Positions 35,757-48,020 of a stretch of 64,000 nucleotides of DNA are shown here, piece by piece. Each line of letters opens with the position of its first letter. The first letter of the stretch is position 1. A model generated the notes under the pieces. It made no database searches. It was not told where the DNA came from and saw only the letters and a list, made by a program, of their open reading frames with translations. This DNA is from Diphasiastrum complanatum. Lineage: Eukaryota; Streptophyta; Lycopodiopsida; Lycopodiales; Lycopodiaceae. The stretch lies in contig CM055096.1 of assembly GCA_029204225.1 (NCBI GenBank), positions 7,051,477 through 7,115,476 on the forward strand. Reading direction: 5' to 3'. Position numbers and translations under genes: made by a program.

Positions 35757-36467
35757 TGTGAAGTGTCGAAAATTGGCAAATCTAGCTTGATCAAAAACCA
35801 TGTAGTATAATGTAAATTTTGTACATAAGTGGATTCCACACATGTGAGGCCAAGATGCCATATGGAAAACCACTCCTAATCTAGGTTAGTTTAAGTCAAG
35901 AGAGTTTCTCATGTCTATTTGGTGGTCATCCCTACTTTATAGGACCTACACCTAAGTTTAAGGTGAAATTTGACCAACTAGCTACCTACCAAGCATAACT
36001 CTAGGATCTAGGCTAGGGTTTCATTTTAGGACAAGAAGAGTGAGTTAACTTCCTAATTACATGCTGGAAATCCACCCAACTTCAAGAAGGAAGTCGAATT
36101 TGCTATGTATTCCAAGCTCCCATAGTGAGAAGATAGAAAATTATTGGAGCTCATTGGCAATCTCAAGCTAGTTCACTATGTACATTGAGTTTTTGTGATC
36201 CAAATGAAACCAAATCAATTTCTACTTGTTTCTCAGGTTGAAGGCCGTACTACAACCTGTAGTACACACGTTTGGGCTCATATTTCAATGTTGATCAATG
36301 CTTTTGATTGTTAATGCTTGTTGTTTGTCAAATTGCCAATCTAGATCAACTTTTTTGTGTCTAGTTTTTTGATAGATTGTTAAGCAAGCATCCAATCACT
36401 CTTGTGGATCTTTTGTAGATCCATTTATGGTCCTAAAGTACCGTACTTTCACATGGTATTAGAGCCA
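35757..36467 (+). repeat. B1 5' LTR (697 bp) and primer binding site
   Basis: Starts TGTGAAGTGTCGAAAATTGG and ends GTACTTTCACA at 36453. PBS TGGTATTAGAGCCA at 36454-36467 is one base from the standard TGGTATCAGAGCCA. Confidence 0.92.
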
Positions 36468-36892
36468 AGTACAAGAGCATAAGCCATTGATCTAATGCAA
36501 ATCCATTTTTAGCAAGTTTTGGTGCTAAAAACTAGTATTGAGAGGGCAAACTAGAATCTTGATTTTGGTGAGGAGATTTGATCCCAACCTTGTTAGGGGT
36601 CCAAATCCATACTATCCACATGTGTGGGATCCTCTGAACCTGCATTTAATGCATGGTATTCATTTGATCCAAATAAATTCAATTTGTGAGCTTTTGATGT
36701 GATTTTTGGTGGAAATCTTAGAATAAGCTACCAAGATTGAGTGCCATTGATTAGATTTGACATAGGGTCATGAGATCTAATTAATCTAGGCTGAAATCAG
36801 GTCCTCTATAATTGTTTTACAGGTCTTGAAAGTACATCAAAAAGTGTGAGGGAGATTTAGTCATGTTATTGTCCAAAAATAGCCAAAATTGA

Positions 36893-37240
36893 CAAGATTT
36901 GATTGTAAGTAGATTTCACATCATCTTATCTTCATTCCAAATTTGTGAGGGAGTGCTAGAACTGAGATTATAAGTCCATTTGTTGGATTAGAAATCTAAT
37001 TTGAGTGAAACACTACAAGAGAGAGACCTTGGTGAGTTTCTAGAGACAATCAAATCCATTTCTTGGCAAGATTTGTTTGAAAGTAGTTTTCACTTCATCT
37101 TATCTTCATTCCAGCTTTGTGAGGGAGTGATAGAACTATGATTATAAGTCCATTTGTTGGATTAGAAATCAAATTTGAGTGAAACACTGCAAGTGTGAGA
37201 CCTTTGTGAGTTTCAAGTCAATCAAATCTATTTCTTGTTT
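36893..37240 (+). repeat. 174-bp tandem duplication in the B1 leader
   Basis: Unit 1 is about 36893-37066 and unit 2 about 37067-37240. Both run from 'caagatttg.ttg.aagtag.tttcac' through 'tgagggagtg.tagaact' and 'gttggattagaaatc' to 'caatcaaatc.atttcttg'. They differ at scattered positions. Located between PBS and gag. Confidence 0.88.
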
Positions 37241-37258
37241 GTAGAAGTCACTAGTAAG

Positions 37259-38775
37259 ATGGGATCTGCTGGAGCATACCTTCTAGAAGCTAGTGAGAGA
37301 TTGAATTCTACAAATTATGCTATTCGGAAGGTTAGGATGGAGTCACTTTTGGTGCTCCAAGAGCTTTATGAGTTCTTGATTGAAGATGAAGATGGACGGA
37401 GTTAGCTAAATACAAGAAGAAATCTAGGCTTGCACTTCATTGTGTGAAGATGAATGTAAGCAATGATTGGGTGAGAGAAGTATCAGCATGTATTAGTGCT
37501 AAAGAGGCTTGGGAGTTTTTAAAATCAATCTATGAATCTAGTAACACTTCGAGGGTTCTCATGCTTAGAAATCAAATTTTGCAAAGCATGAAAAGAAGTG
37601 AGGAGAGTGCACATGATTATGTACTTAGAATCAAGTCTTCAAATAGGGAGTTGGCTTCCATTGGAGAGAAGATTCATGATGGAGAGCTTGTACAAATTGT
37701 CCTTAATGGTCTAGGAGATGACTTTGCAAATTTGGTCCAAAGTTTTGCCATCCAAGATACTTTGCCAACTATAGAAAAATTTCACAGTGTATTAGTGGTT
37801 GAAGAGTGTAGGATGCTCCATTCAAAATCTAGGATGAGTTCCTTGTCTTTGCAGGATGGTGATGAGAAAGCCAATTTCTCATTCAAGGGCAAAAAGAAGA
37901 CCAATGGAACGAAGAAGCATCCAAATGAGGCCACAAAAGAGGATGATGCATCAAGCTCAAAGGACAAGTCAAAGCAAAAATGCTTCTTTTGTGGAAAGAA
38001 GGGGCATTATGCATCTGAATGCTACAAGAGGCTAAGAGCACAAGTGGAGGAGGACAAACAAGGAAACCTTGCAAAGGAGGAGGAGGATGAAGTACATGTA
38101 CTCTTGATGGCATCTACATCCTCACCAACAAGCAATAGCAATTCAAGAGACAATTGGTGGATCGACAGTGGGGCTAGCTCCCACATGTCTTGTGAAAAGG
38201 ACTTTTTTTCAACCTTACACTCTTTCAATGATGCTAAAAAGTTTGTCTTTACTACAAATGATGAAGAGTGTAGGATAAATGGTGTTGGCACCATCTCTTT
38301 GTGTCTAGAATCCTCAAGATGCATGGATCTAAAAAATGTCCTTTATGTACCATCAATCACCAAGAATGTGCTTAGTGTTGGTCTACTCTTAGAAAGTGGT
38401 TTGGATGTCCACTTTAAGCATGGTGTTTGTTTCATCTTGAAGAATGATGTTTGCATAGCAAAGGGACTTAAACATGGAAGATTGTTTAAGTTGGAAGCTA
38501 GCGTTGCTTTTGAAAGAATGAGCTTGGCAAAGGAGGAGATCACTCAAGAGGAGATCTTGGCAAAGTGTGATCTTGCCTGCATTGAGGAGGAGCATCAAAA
38601 GGAGGAAGATCTTGAGGATCAGTCTCAAAGCATGAGAGTTCCAAGGGAGTCCTCAATGACAATGGCCGAGTCATCAAATTGCATGCAAATTGTCCATTCA
38701 AGTGTGCATCTTGCAAGGGTGGTGAGCATTGGAGAGTCTACTATCTTTGAATACTTTTTGGAAAGTAGTAGTTGA
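37259..38775 (+). pseudogene. B1 gag-protease, frameshifted near its start, with an unusual C-terminal tail
   Basis: The first ATG at 37259 opens the Copia gag start (LLEASERLNSTNYAIRKVRM) and stops at 37403. A one-base shift moves the rest to a frame that is open from 37402 to 38775 (443 codons from the ATG at 37444). In that numbering, gag UBN2-like helices occupy residues 1-150. The zinc knuckle CFFCGKKGHYASEC has Cys180, Cys183, His188 and Cys193. Protease is WWIDSGASSHMS with Asp241. The pre-integrase block LKHGRLFKLEASVAFER is near 345. The last 90 residues are Glu/Ser-rich and end at a stop; the integrase zinc finger and core expected here are deleted. The long surviving frame is notable for such an element. 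Confidence 0.9.
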
Positions 38776-39607
38776 CATGAGGTGACTTGTTTCTTACCTT
38801 TAAAATCCATGGTGTTTATTACTTTGTATGACAAGACAATGAAATGGGATGCTTTGAAATCTACATTTGTTGTCGATAAAGCAATTTCATTGGATAACTA
38901 TTTTTGTAATAGTTTGAATAGAGCATAAAAATGAAACATCATTTGCTTTGGAAATCTTTGTGTCCACATGCTTTGTGCATGATCATTCCAATGTAAGGAC
39001 CAAAGATTATCCTATTTCAATGATAGGAATAATAGTAGTGTTTTGCTCTTCAAGTAGAGATTGTGGAATCTACTTGTTTTCCACCAAAGAATTTGTCAAT
39101 GGTGGAAATGTGATCTTTCAAGAGTGGAAGTTTTGTAAACTTGAAGAAGCACCTTTGGATCAACACCTTATTCAATTCATTGATGTTTTGGAGTCAAGTC
39201 AAGTGGAGGATCAAGCTCAAGACCGAGGACTCCAAGAAGAACCATGAGTATCAAGATGGAGCCATCTAGGCTCAATCATATGGATCAAGCAAGGCAAGTT
39301 GTCTTTGGCAGCATTATGTATGCACTTAATACTTTTATTGATGTATCTTCAAGTGCACAAAATGCCTTGGAATCCATGGCTTGGCATGATGTATAGTTTT
39401 TGAAGTGTGCTACATGTGTATAGGCACATTTGTGGAACATCTTGTAAGGGATCCTTTAAGAGGTGGTGAAAGATCCTTCATGGACATCATTCTCTATTGG
39501 AGTCTCAAAAGTTCCTTGTTTGTAGCTGGATTTTTTAGACACTTATAAAAGCATTCATTCATCTAGAAGGAGAGTTGTAAATAGATCAAGCTAAATTTGA
39601 GGAGGAG
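38776..39607 (+). pseudogene. B1 integrase C-terminal remnant, 3' untranslated region and polypurine tract
   Basis: The frame 38948-39247 ends STKEFVNGGNVIFQEWKFCK followed by LEEAPLDQHLIQFIDV. This resembles the block after Copia integrase ('f.t..v.iSRDViF.E.kfw'). RT would normally follow, but the 3' untranslated region also found in B2 starts at about 39250. GAGGAGGAG at 39599-39607 is the polypurine tract. Confidence 0.75.
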
Positions 39608-40300
39608 TGTGGAGAATTGCCAAAAATTGGCAAATCTAGCTTGATCAGAAACCGTGTAGTATAATGTAAATTTTGTACATAAATGGATTCCACACATGTG
39701 AGGCCAAGATGCCACGTGGCAACCCACTCCTAATTTAGGTTAGTTCAATTCCATAGGGTTGGTCATGTCATTTTGGTAGTGATTCCTAGTTTATAGGACC
39801 TAAATCCTAGATTTAAGGTGAAATTTTGACCAACTAACTATCTACCAAGCATGACTCTAGGAAATAGACTAGGGTTTCATTTTAGGGCAAAAAGGCTGAG
39901 TTAACTTTCTTATTACATGCTGGAAATCCACCTAACTTCAATAAGGAAGTCGAATTTGCTATGTATTCCAAGCTCCCATAGTGAGAAGATAGAAAATTTT
40001 TGGAGCTCATTGGCAATCTCAAGCTAGCTCACTATGTACATTGAGTTTTTGTGATCCAAATGAAACCAAATCAATTTCTACTTGTTTTTCAAGTTGAAGG
40101 CCTACAGCCTGTAGTACACACGTGTGGGTTCGGATTTCAATGTTTATCAATGCTTTTGATTGTTAATGCTTGTTATTTGTCAAATTGTCAATCTAGATCA
40201 ACTTGTTTGTGTCTAGTTTTTTGATAGATTGTTAAGCAAGCATCGAATCACTCTTGTGGATCTTTTGTAGATCCATTTATTAAAGTACAGTACTTTCACA
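39608..40300 (+). repeat. B1 3' LTR (693 bp)
   Basis: Starts TGTGGAGAATTGCC directly after the purine tract and ends CAGTACTTTCACA, followed by the target duplicate ATGAC. It aligns along its full length with the 5' LTR, with scattered substitutions and a few short indels. Confidence 0.93.
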
Positions 40301-41083
40301 ATGACTAGATTCTAGTATGAGTCTCACTTATTTCTTTTTATGGGTCATAATCTCTTTTCTCAAATTTACACAAAATTCTTGTGAATATTTCTTTGCGAAC
40401 TTCAAGTTTCATAATGTACCAAATATATAGGTGGTGTCACTATCAAATTTTGTAAGAGCTAGAAAAAAAAGAAAAAGATGAGGTTATTTTTAAAGTTCAT
40501 AAAAAATTTACAATCACGGACTCTAGCAAACACGGCCTTAGCTCATAACTTCTTGAAAAAGGAGAACCTTTGCAAAATTTAATCATCTTCAATTAAGTGA
40601 AGGAATCTTCCGAGCAATTCCTTTATATGCTTTGAGACTCAACATAACAAAATTGAAATCTATTATTAATTAAGGAAGCTTATGTTGGCTCAATAATATA
40701 TAATGCATAATTGAGTGGTTTCTAACTCTATTATATGAAAAAATCTATAAAATTGAGCATGCTTTGAATGTCTCATTCTTTTATTTGGCATGAATTGTTC
40801 TCAAGCAATAATTAAATATAACAATTGTTGGTAGCATTTGAACATGTGCTGGAATTCTCCCAATATTTATCTTCAATTGTCTTGATTTCAAATTGGCATT
40901 TGGAGAAAACACTTATTGTTAACATCTAGTGTGTGTTGGGAATCTCCCAACATTTATCTTGAACTTCTTTGATTTGAAATTGTTTTTTGTAACTGTCGAG
41001 CCACTTTTCATTCATTTTATTAATGGTACTTTGATTTTTAATTCTTTGTAGTACCTTTATTTATAGAGTTTTTTGTGAAGTTG
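40301..41083. other. No gene recognised
   Basis: AT-rich target DNA of B1, continuing from 35693-35756. A block near 40850-40990 repeats 'ctcccaa.atttatctt.aa.t.ctttgatttgaaattg' twice about 85 bases apart. Confidence 0.4.
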
Positions 41084-42406
<1,323 letters not shown>

Positions 42407-44625
42407 TGTTGGATTTATTCCTCTACTCTCCTAAATCCCATGTTAATCTAGTTCCATTCATATTGCTGCAATTTTAATCGCATTGTCGCACAGTCTGCAG
42501 AAATACCTTGTTATTAGAGACAGGCTTGAAAGGCTCATCCGACTTGTCGACTTGCCCAACTTATCGGGAGGACCAACTTGTGGACTCACTCGACTAGTAG
42601 ACTTGTTCGACTTATCGGGATGTCCGACTTGTCGACTTGCCCGACCAATCAACTATTGGCAATGACATGCTTGACTCCGAATAGTCGAAGCCTTCTCACA
42701 CCCACTTCATGTACTGTGCAATGACTTGGACAATGACAACAACAGCCACGATCTCCTCCAAATGGCACAACGGCTCCATGCCATCTTCTTTGACACTCAT
42801 CTGCACAAAAGTAAATTGTATATAGATGATCATTGTAATCTAATTAAGCAAGTGGGCCAATTATAGTGATTTCAAGCAGGTAGACACTGTAGATGCCTTT
42901 ATGCATTGATTCTTTCTTTCAGACTGATTGTCAATTATAAGCTCATAGCTTTTACAGAGTGGAGTTAGCTTCCTGAGCATGCAGTTTCGTCCTCTATTGT
43001 CTTGTGCTCATAGCATCAATCTGACTTGTATTTCTATACATTGATCTAGATCAATCACTATCTATTATTGCATTCAGAGTTTTTGTCTGAATTGTATGTT
43101 TAGGCTACTTCGTCTTCCTATTTGACTTTCTTATTGCTTTGTTTGATTGTCTGCTCTTCCACTTTTGCAAACAACCACGCAATTAAGCTCTATTTTACTT
43201 TGGTGTTCACCTACTATTGTTGCAGTGCATGCACCGAGGGAATTAGTCGACCACTGCCTCTACGTAATAGTAGGATCGTTCCAATCTTATTGTTCAACCT
43301 GTTCGAGTACACAGACTCTCCATTATATTTTCCCAACATGGTATCAGAGCCTATTTGATTCTTTAATCTGATATTTACATTGTATCAAAAGTAGTTCTAT
43401 TTCAGGGCTATTTTTATAGCCTGATAAGCTTCCCACAGAACTAATTCTATTAGCTAATAGAATAATTGTTTTCTTGTTTTGTAAATAGCATTAGTTTTTT
43501 ATTCTTAAGTCATTGATAGTTATTACTACTACTTAGCCTAACTTTCACATGGATTCCCAAGGGAAAGCCAGTCCCATAGCAGTAGGTCTAAACTGACCCA
43601 GGATTTTTGTTTCGGTCTTTTTCGGCTTTTTTGCCACATACTCAAGGAAGGCCGACACTTTGGGTTAGGCCAACGCTTCAGAGTATCCATATGCAAGCCA
43701 GGGTGAGGACGAACAATCGAACCTCAACTGCTCGAGTGTGAAGTTTTCAAACTATCACGATCCACCGCCACTATGAAACATTAACAGAAACATATTTAAA
43801 TGGATGCTTAGCGTAAACTTAGCTAATCAATCTTGTATTCTAATCCAGCATGATATATGTATTGGATCAGAGACATAGATAGATTTTATAGAAGTAGGGT
43901 AGTTCTAGTAGTAGCTAGTCCCATTCGTGAGAAGAAAACACCTCTCTCACACCGACATGTTGATATGGAAAACAGACAGTGTCCAATTGATGTATACTTG
44001 ATTCTGACAATACAGAAGAGTTACAACCTTTTGCTTAGTGTGTGTGTCATGTTGTGATGCTTATTCATTCTGTCAATAGATATATCTCCGTTGTCATTAG
44101 ACATTATCTGTTGTCTATAAACCCATTGTCAGATTAGCAGTAGTTGTCTACAGTTCGGAGGATGATTGATCATAGCTTGAGGTAGTAGCCTTATCCGACA
44201 TATCGGCTCCATTTGAGCTTCAAACCGGAAATGTTGCCTCATCAGGAACACTTGGATTATCTGTTTCCAACAACAAAGAAGTAAGCTTAACATGTTGTCG
44301 AATGCAAGACATGATTGCAAATGTGTTTACCAAGGCATTGAGCATTAATACACACAACAAGTTTTGTGCATTGCTTAGTCTGAAGATCAAGGGATTCACA
44401 GATCCATATTGGGGGGGGTTGGATCTATTCCTCTACTCTCCTAAATTCCATGTTAATCTAGTTCCATTCATATTGCTAAAAGTTTACTTGCATTGTCGCA
44501 TAGTCTGCAGAAATACTTTGTTATCATAGACAGGCTTGAAAGGCTCATCCGCTTTGTTGACTTGCCCGACTAATTGGGAGGACCGACTTGTCGACTCACT
44601 TGACTAGTCGACTTGTCGACTTGCT
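42407..44625 (+). mobile_element. Copia C4: C-type element with no coding region, 3' LTR truncated
   Basis: The 5' LTR (42407-43338, TGTTGGATTTATTCC...TTTTCCCAACA) is followed by PBS TGGTATCAGAGC (43339-43350). A gag start identical to C1's (ATGGATTCCCAAGGGAAAGC, 43550) follows for about 28 bases, then some 700 bases of unrelated sequence. The end of C-family pol comes next (FTKALSINTHNKFCALL, about 44325-44385), then a G8 polypurine tract and a 3' LTR from 44417 that breaks off near 44625. The LTR middle is rich in 'gacttgtcgacttgcccgac' repeats and differs from C1-C3. Confidence 0.82.
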
Positions 44626-45412
44626 ATCTACAAAATTATTCAAACATTAAAGCAGTCAACTCAAAGACTCCATTTGAAGCCTATCATGGATACAAACCGA
44701 GTTTGAAGCACCTCCGAGTATTTGGTTGTCTTTGCTATGTGTAGATTCCTTCTTATCTGAGAAAGAAGCTCAACCATATTAGTTGCAAAAGTATCTTCAT
44801 TGGATACTAGACATCAGACAAAGCCTATCGGATCTACGATGTCGAATCAAGTTGAGAGTCGAGACGTTATCTTCCTCAAAGATAGATTTTACAACTTCAA
44901 GCAGAAGCAGCCAATGCAGGAGTTCGATCCAATGACTCCAATCACCATCGACAAGCCTCGACTTGCGACCGTTCTGACAACAATCGAAGATACCCATGTC
45001 GCACAGCTAGGATAATCATCATCTCAGCAACCAACCATTATTTGAAGGTCTACTCGACAATGACATGAGCCTGATCATTATGTCCCTCAGACTTTCATCA
45101 GTTATGATGAACTTGTCTCAGTAGAAAATGCACTGTCGAGCTCAAATGCAACAATTAATGTTAAGTATAATTCATTGATGAAGAACAAAACATGGTGTCT
45201 TGTCGAGCTTCGTTTTGATGCAAAGATCATCAACACTAAGGGATCTTCAAGTTGAAGCTCAATCCAGATGGTTTGACAGCCAAATGGAAAGCTCGACTAG
45301 TCATCAAAGGATATTAACAAACATATGGGATTGACTACTCAGAGACATTTAGTCCAGTAGTAAGACTTCAGTCAATTCGATCATTACTTGATTTTGGTAA
45401 TATAATAACAAT
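44626..45412 (+). pseudogene. Copia F integrase C-terminus and RT start
   Basis: NSKTPFEAYHGYKPSLKHLR and VFGCLCYV begin the piece. SRDVIFLKDRFYNF-like, EPDHYVPQTFISYDEL, NKTWCLVEL, and a broken 'KWKARLVIKGY.Q.YGIDYSETFSPVV' stretch follow in order. Several stops and shifts are present. The left edge abuts the truncated C4 LTR; the right edge, near 45412, is lost in the Gypsy G element. Confidence 0.82.
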
Positions 45413-48020
45413 GTCATCCAAGGTAAAGCATTTGAAATGATCTGGCATGTCATGTTTGACTACATCTAACTATTTTTTTTCAAAAGGATTAGCCTTTGAT
45501 CTACGTTTAGCTTTCTTGGTAGGAATCGTTCGAGGAGGTGATGACTTTCTAAAAGATGAGGTCTTCTTAGAAGGTGATGACTTCCTAGAAGGTGATGTCT
45601 TGCGAGAATTCTGACTTAAAGGGTCATCTTTGATCTTCTCTTTTTCTTTATCCAATAAAGGCAATACATCTTTTGGTTCAGCCGTCAAAACCACATCTCA
45701 TGATGAATTTTTCATTTCAAAACCATGTTATAATACTGCTTGGCTTGCTTTTTCGTCATTGGTCCTATATGTTTTCCTTCCTTCCATATAACTACTTTAG
45801 GTGGTTTTATTGTCAGTTCATCAAGAATCTCGCGAACTCCAAATCTTGTAGGATCCATATGATTTAAAATCTGCTCATCAGTAAGTTCTGAATTTTCATC
45901 ATAAGTTGTGACTGGCATGAATGAGTTCATCCTCAATAGGATCTAGAATTGGATCGGTTGATATCCATGCCACATTCATCATATTGACTGGGAATGTAAT
46001 TGGCATATCCAAAGTTTGATCATGTATAAGAATCTTGCTCAACTCTGAATTGTCATCTCATTGACACATATATTCTGCTGTGCAATCCACAGTTGCAAGA
46101 ACTTGATTCTAATTAATAGTATTCGTTTGAGACTCATAGTGAACTCCCATAGTTTTTACTTGTCGATCACAAGTATGATCCGTTGTTGATAAATCATCAT
46201 CCCCTCTTGCTTGATTCTCCAAGTTATTGGATCAACTTTAACTGCACGCTCATGATTCTCAAATGTAATTTTTCAGTCCCCTAGTTATGAATCACTTGCG
46301 CAACTTGTAACCATGGATGTCCCAATAAAATACGATAAACATTTGGTGCTTCTGGTAAGCCCATTACTACAAAAGTAGTGACAAACTGAACTCTAGCAAT
46401 CTTGATAGGTATGTCTTCCACTATGTCTTTAGGATGACAAACTGTAGTTTGATCGGCTAGCTTGATAGAAAAAGTTGTAGGTTCCATCCTAGTAAGGCCC
46501 CATTTAGCACATAGCTTTATTCAAATCAGATTAACTCATGAATCTCCATCTAAAGAGTGCATCTTTGCTGCAAATTTAGTAGCTTCTAATGCCTCCTCTT
46601 CTTGCAAATCTTTAATCCACTACATCATGTTGTTGTATTTCTTCTTCTCTAAGTTGAGATTCGGATATACCCCTGATGCGATAGGATTATCAAAAGTTGG
46701 CACAGATTCAGCAGGTGTTGGATCAACAACAAATCCTTCATGCTTCTGAGCTCAGGTAACAACCACCAATAGTGCACTTGGTTCAGTAGGTTGAACTGAT
46801 GGCCTCGGTTTAATTGTGATTATATTCAATGGAGCCATTAGTGTATTGCTCTGAAGGACCAATATCTTGATCAGTATTGTAATTCCCTTGGTCATGACCA
46901 CTCGAAGATTTTGGTTCCATCATATTTGCAGGAGAAGCATGTTGTGCTGGTGGAGTTGGCAAAGCTAGTCGTTCAGGAAATCCAAGGCCATGGGCTTGGT
47001 TCTTATCATCAGGTCCCTTCCAAGTGGTAGGTTTTCGATATTGAAGCTTGGAGTATCTTTGTTGGATAATCTGAGAATTAAACGAGCAAAAAGCTATTTT
47101 GTGTCCAGTGGAGTTGCACAGATGACAAATAGTTTCCGTCATACATCTTTTCATGATGGACACTCATTTATGGTGTGATTTCTAGCACAGATTGCACACC
47201 AAACATTTTTCTGACTAGGAAAAATTTTAGAAAACTTTTCTCCTACTTTGTCACTTTTAGCTTGCTGCTCTTCCAATGCTTTTATCTTCTCATTGCACTA
47301 TGACTGCATCTTCTCTAGTTGCATCTGCTACTTTTGACCAAGCTTTTCAAACTTGTTAACCATCAACTCCGATGTTGCGTTGATGTTCGTGGATGTACTA
47401 GTGGTGGATGTTGTGGTAGTTTGCCTAGCTGTATATGGCAACATTCCAATATTCGATTCATCGTCTGAATCTTCATCCTCCTCTTGTATTGCATCATCCA
47501 TAGCATGTTGTAATGACGTATAATCAGCTCATCATTTAAGTTCTCATCTAATTCTTTTAGGTAGACCTACTAAAAACCATATAATCATAGCGTCATTGTT
47601 TATTAGTTCAACATCACACTCAGATCTGAGATGCTTGACCCGTTCAATATAATCTTGCACCATTTCTCTCTTCCCTATTTTAATTTTACTTCAAAGTAGG
47701 AAAGGATCTTCCAAGAACTTTTTGGGTTTAAATCTTGTGATTAGTCCAGCTTTAACTGCTTCCCAATCCATACGTTCAGTTTCATCTTGGTTATAAAATC
47801 AATCTTTTATTGATCCTGTTAAGGCCATAGGAAATAGCTTAAGTTGATCATGTGGAAAAACTTCGTACCCTCACATGATTTAAAAAAATATTTTGAGAAA
47901 TCTGATTGGATCAGATAACCCATTATACTTTGATAACTCTAGATGAGGTGATCTTCTAACAATAATTTGTGGAGCAATAAATTGAGATTCAGGTGGCCCA
48001 CGTTTACCATGTATATCAGA
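45413..48020 (-). pseudogene. Gypsy G gag and protease region
   Basis: Minus strand. Gag begins near 48010 (GKRGPPESQF, SPHLELSKYNGLSDPIRF) and is riddled with stops. A knuckle-like CHLCNSTGHKIAFC occurs at about 47127-47086. The protease is near 46540-46281: a degraded active site (LDGDS, stop, VNLI), then KLADQTTVCH and VYRILLGHPWLQVAQVIHN, parallel to the protease at 30.4 kb. Beyond it are a conserved-looking frame at 45936-45712 and a Ser/Lys repeat region at 45694-45470 (SPSRKSSPSKKTSSFRKSSP). RT, RNase H and integrase are absent. Confidence 0.75.

Larger units (their letters stand above)
35757..40300 (+). mobile_element. Copia B1: complete-ended, internally deleted LTR retrotransposon
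   Basis: The two LTRs are 35757-36453 and 39608-40300. Both run TGTG...CTTTCACA. The element is flanked by the 5-bp target duplication ATGAC (35752-35756 and 40301-40305). It carries a tRNA-Met type PBS, gag and protease, a remnant of the integrase C-terminus, a polypurine tract, and no RT or RNase H. It is 4544 bp, shorter than typical autonomous plant Copia elements. The visible divergence between the LTRs says it is not a very recent insertion. Confidence 0.93.

Noticed and set aside
43580-44270. Possible captured host gene in the C4 core
   Set aside because: No open frame or recognisable protein; kept only as an unexplained non-coding core.
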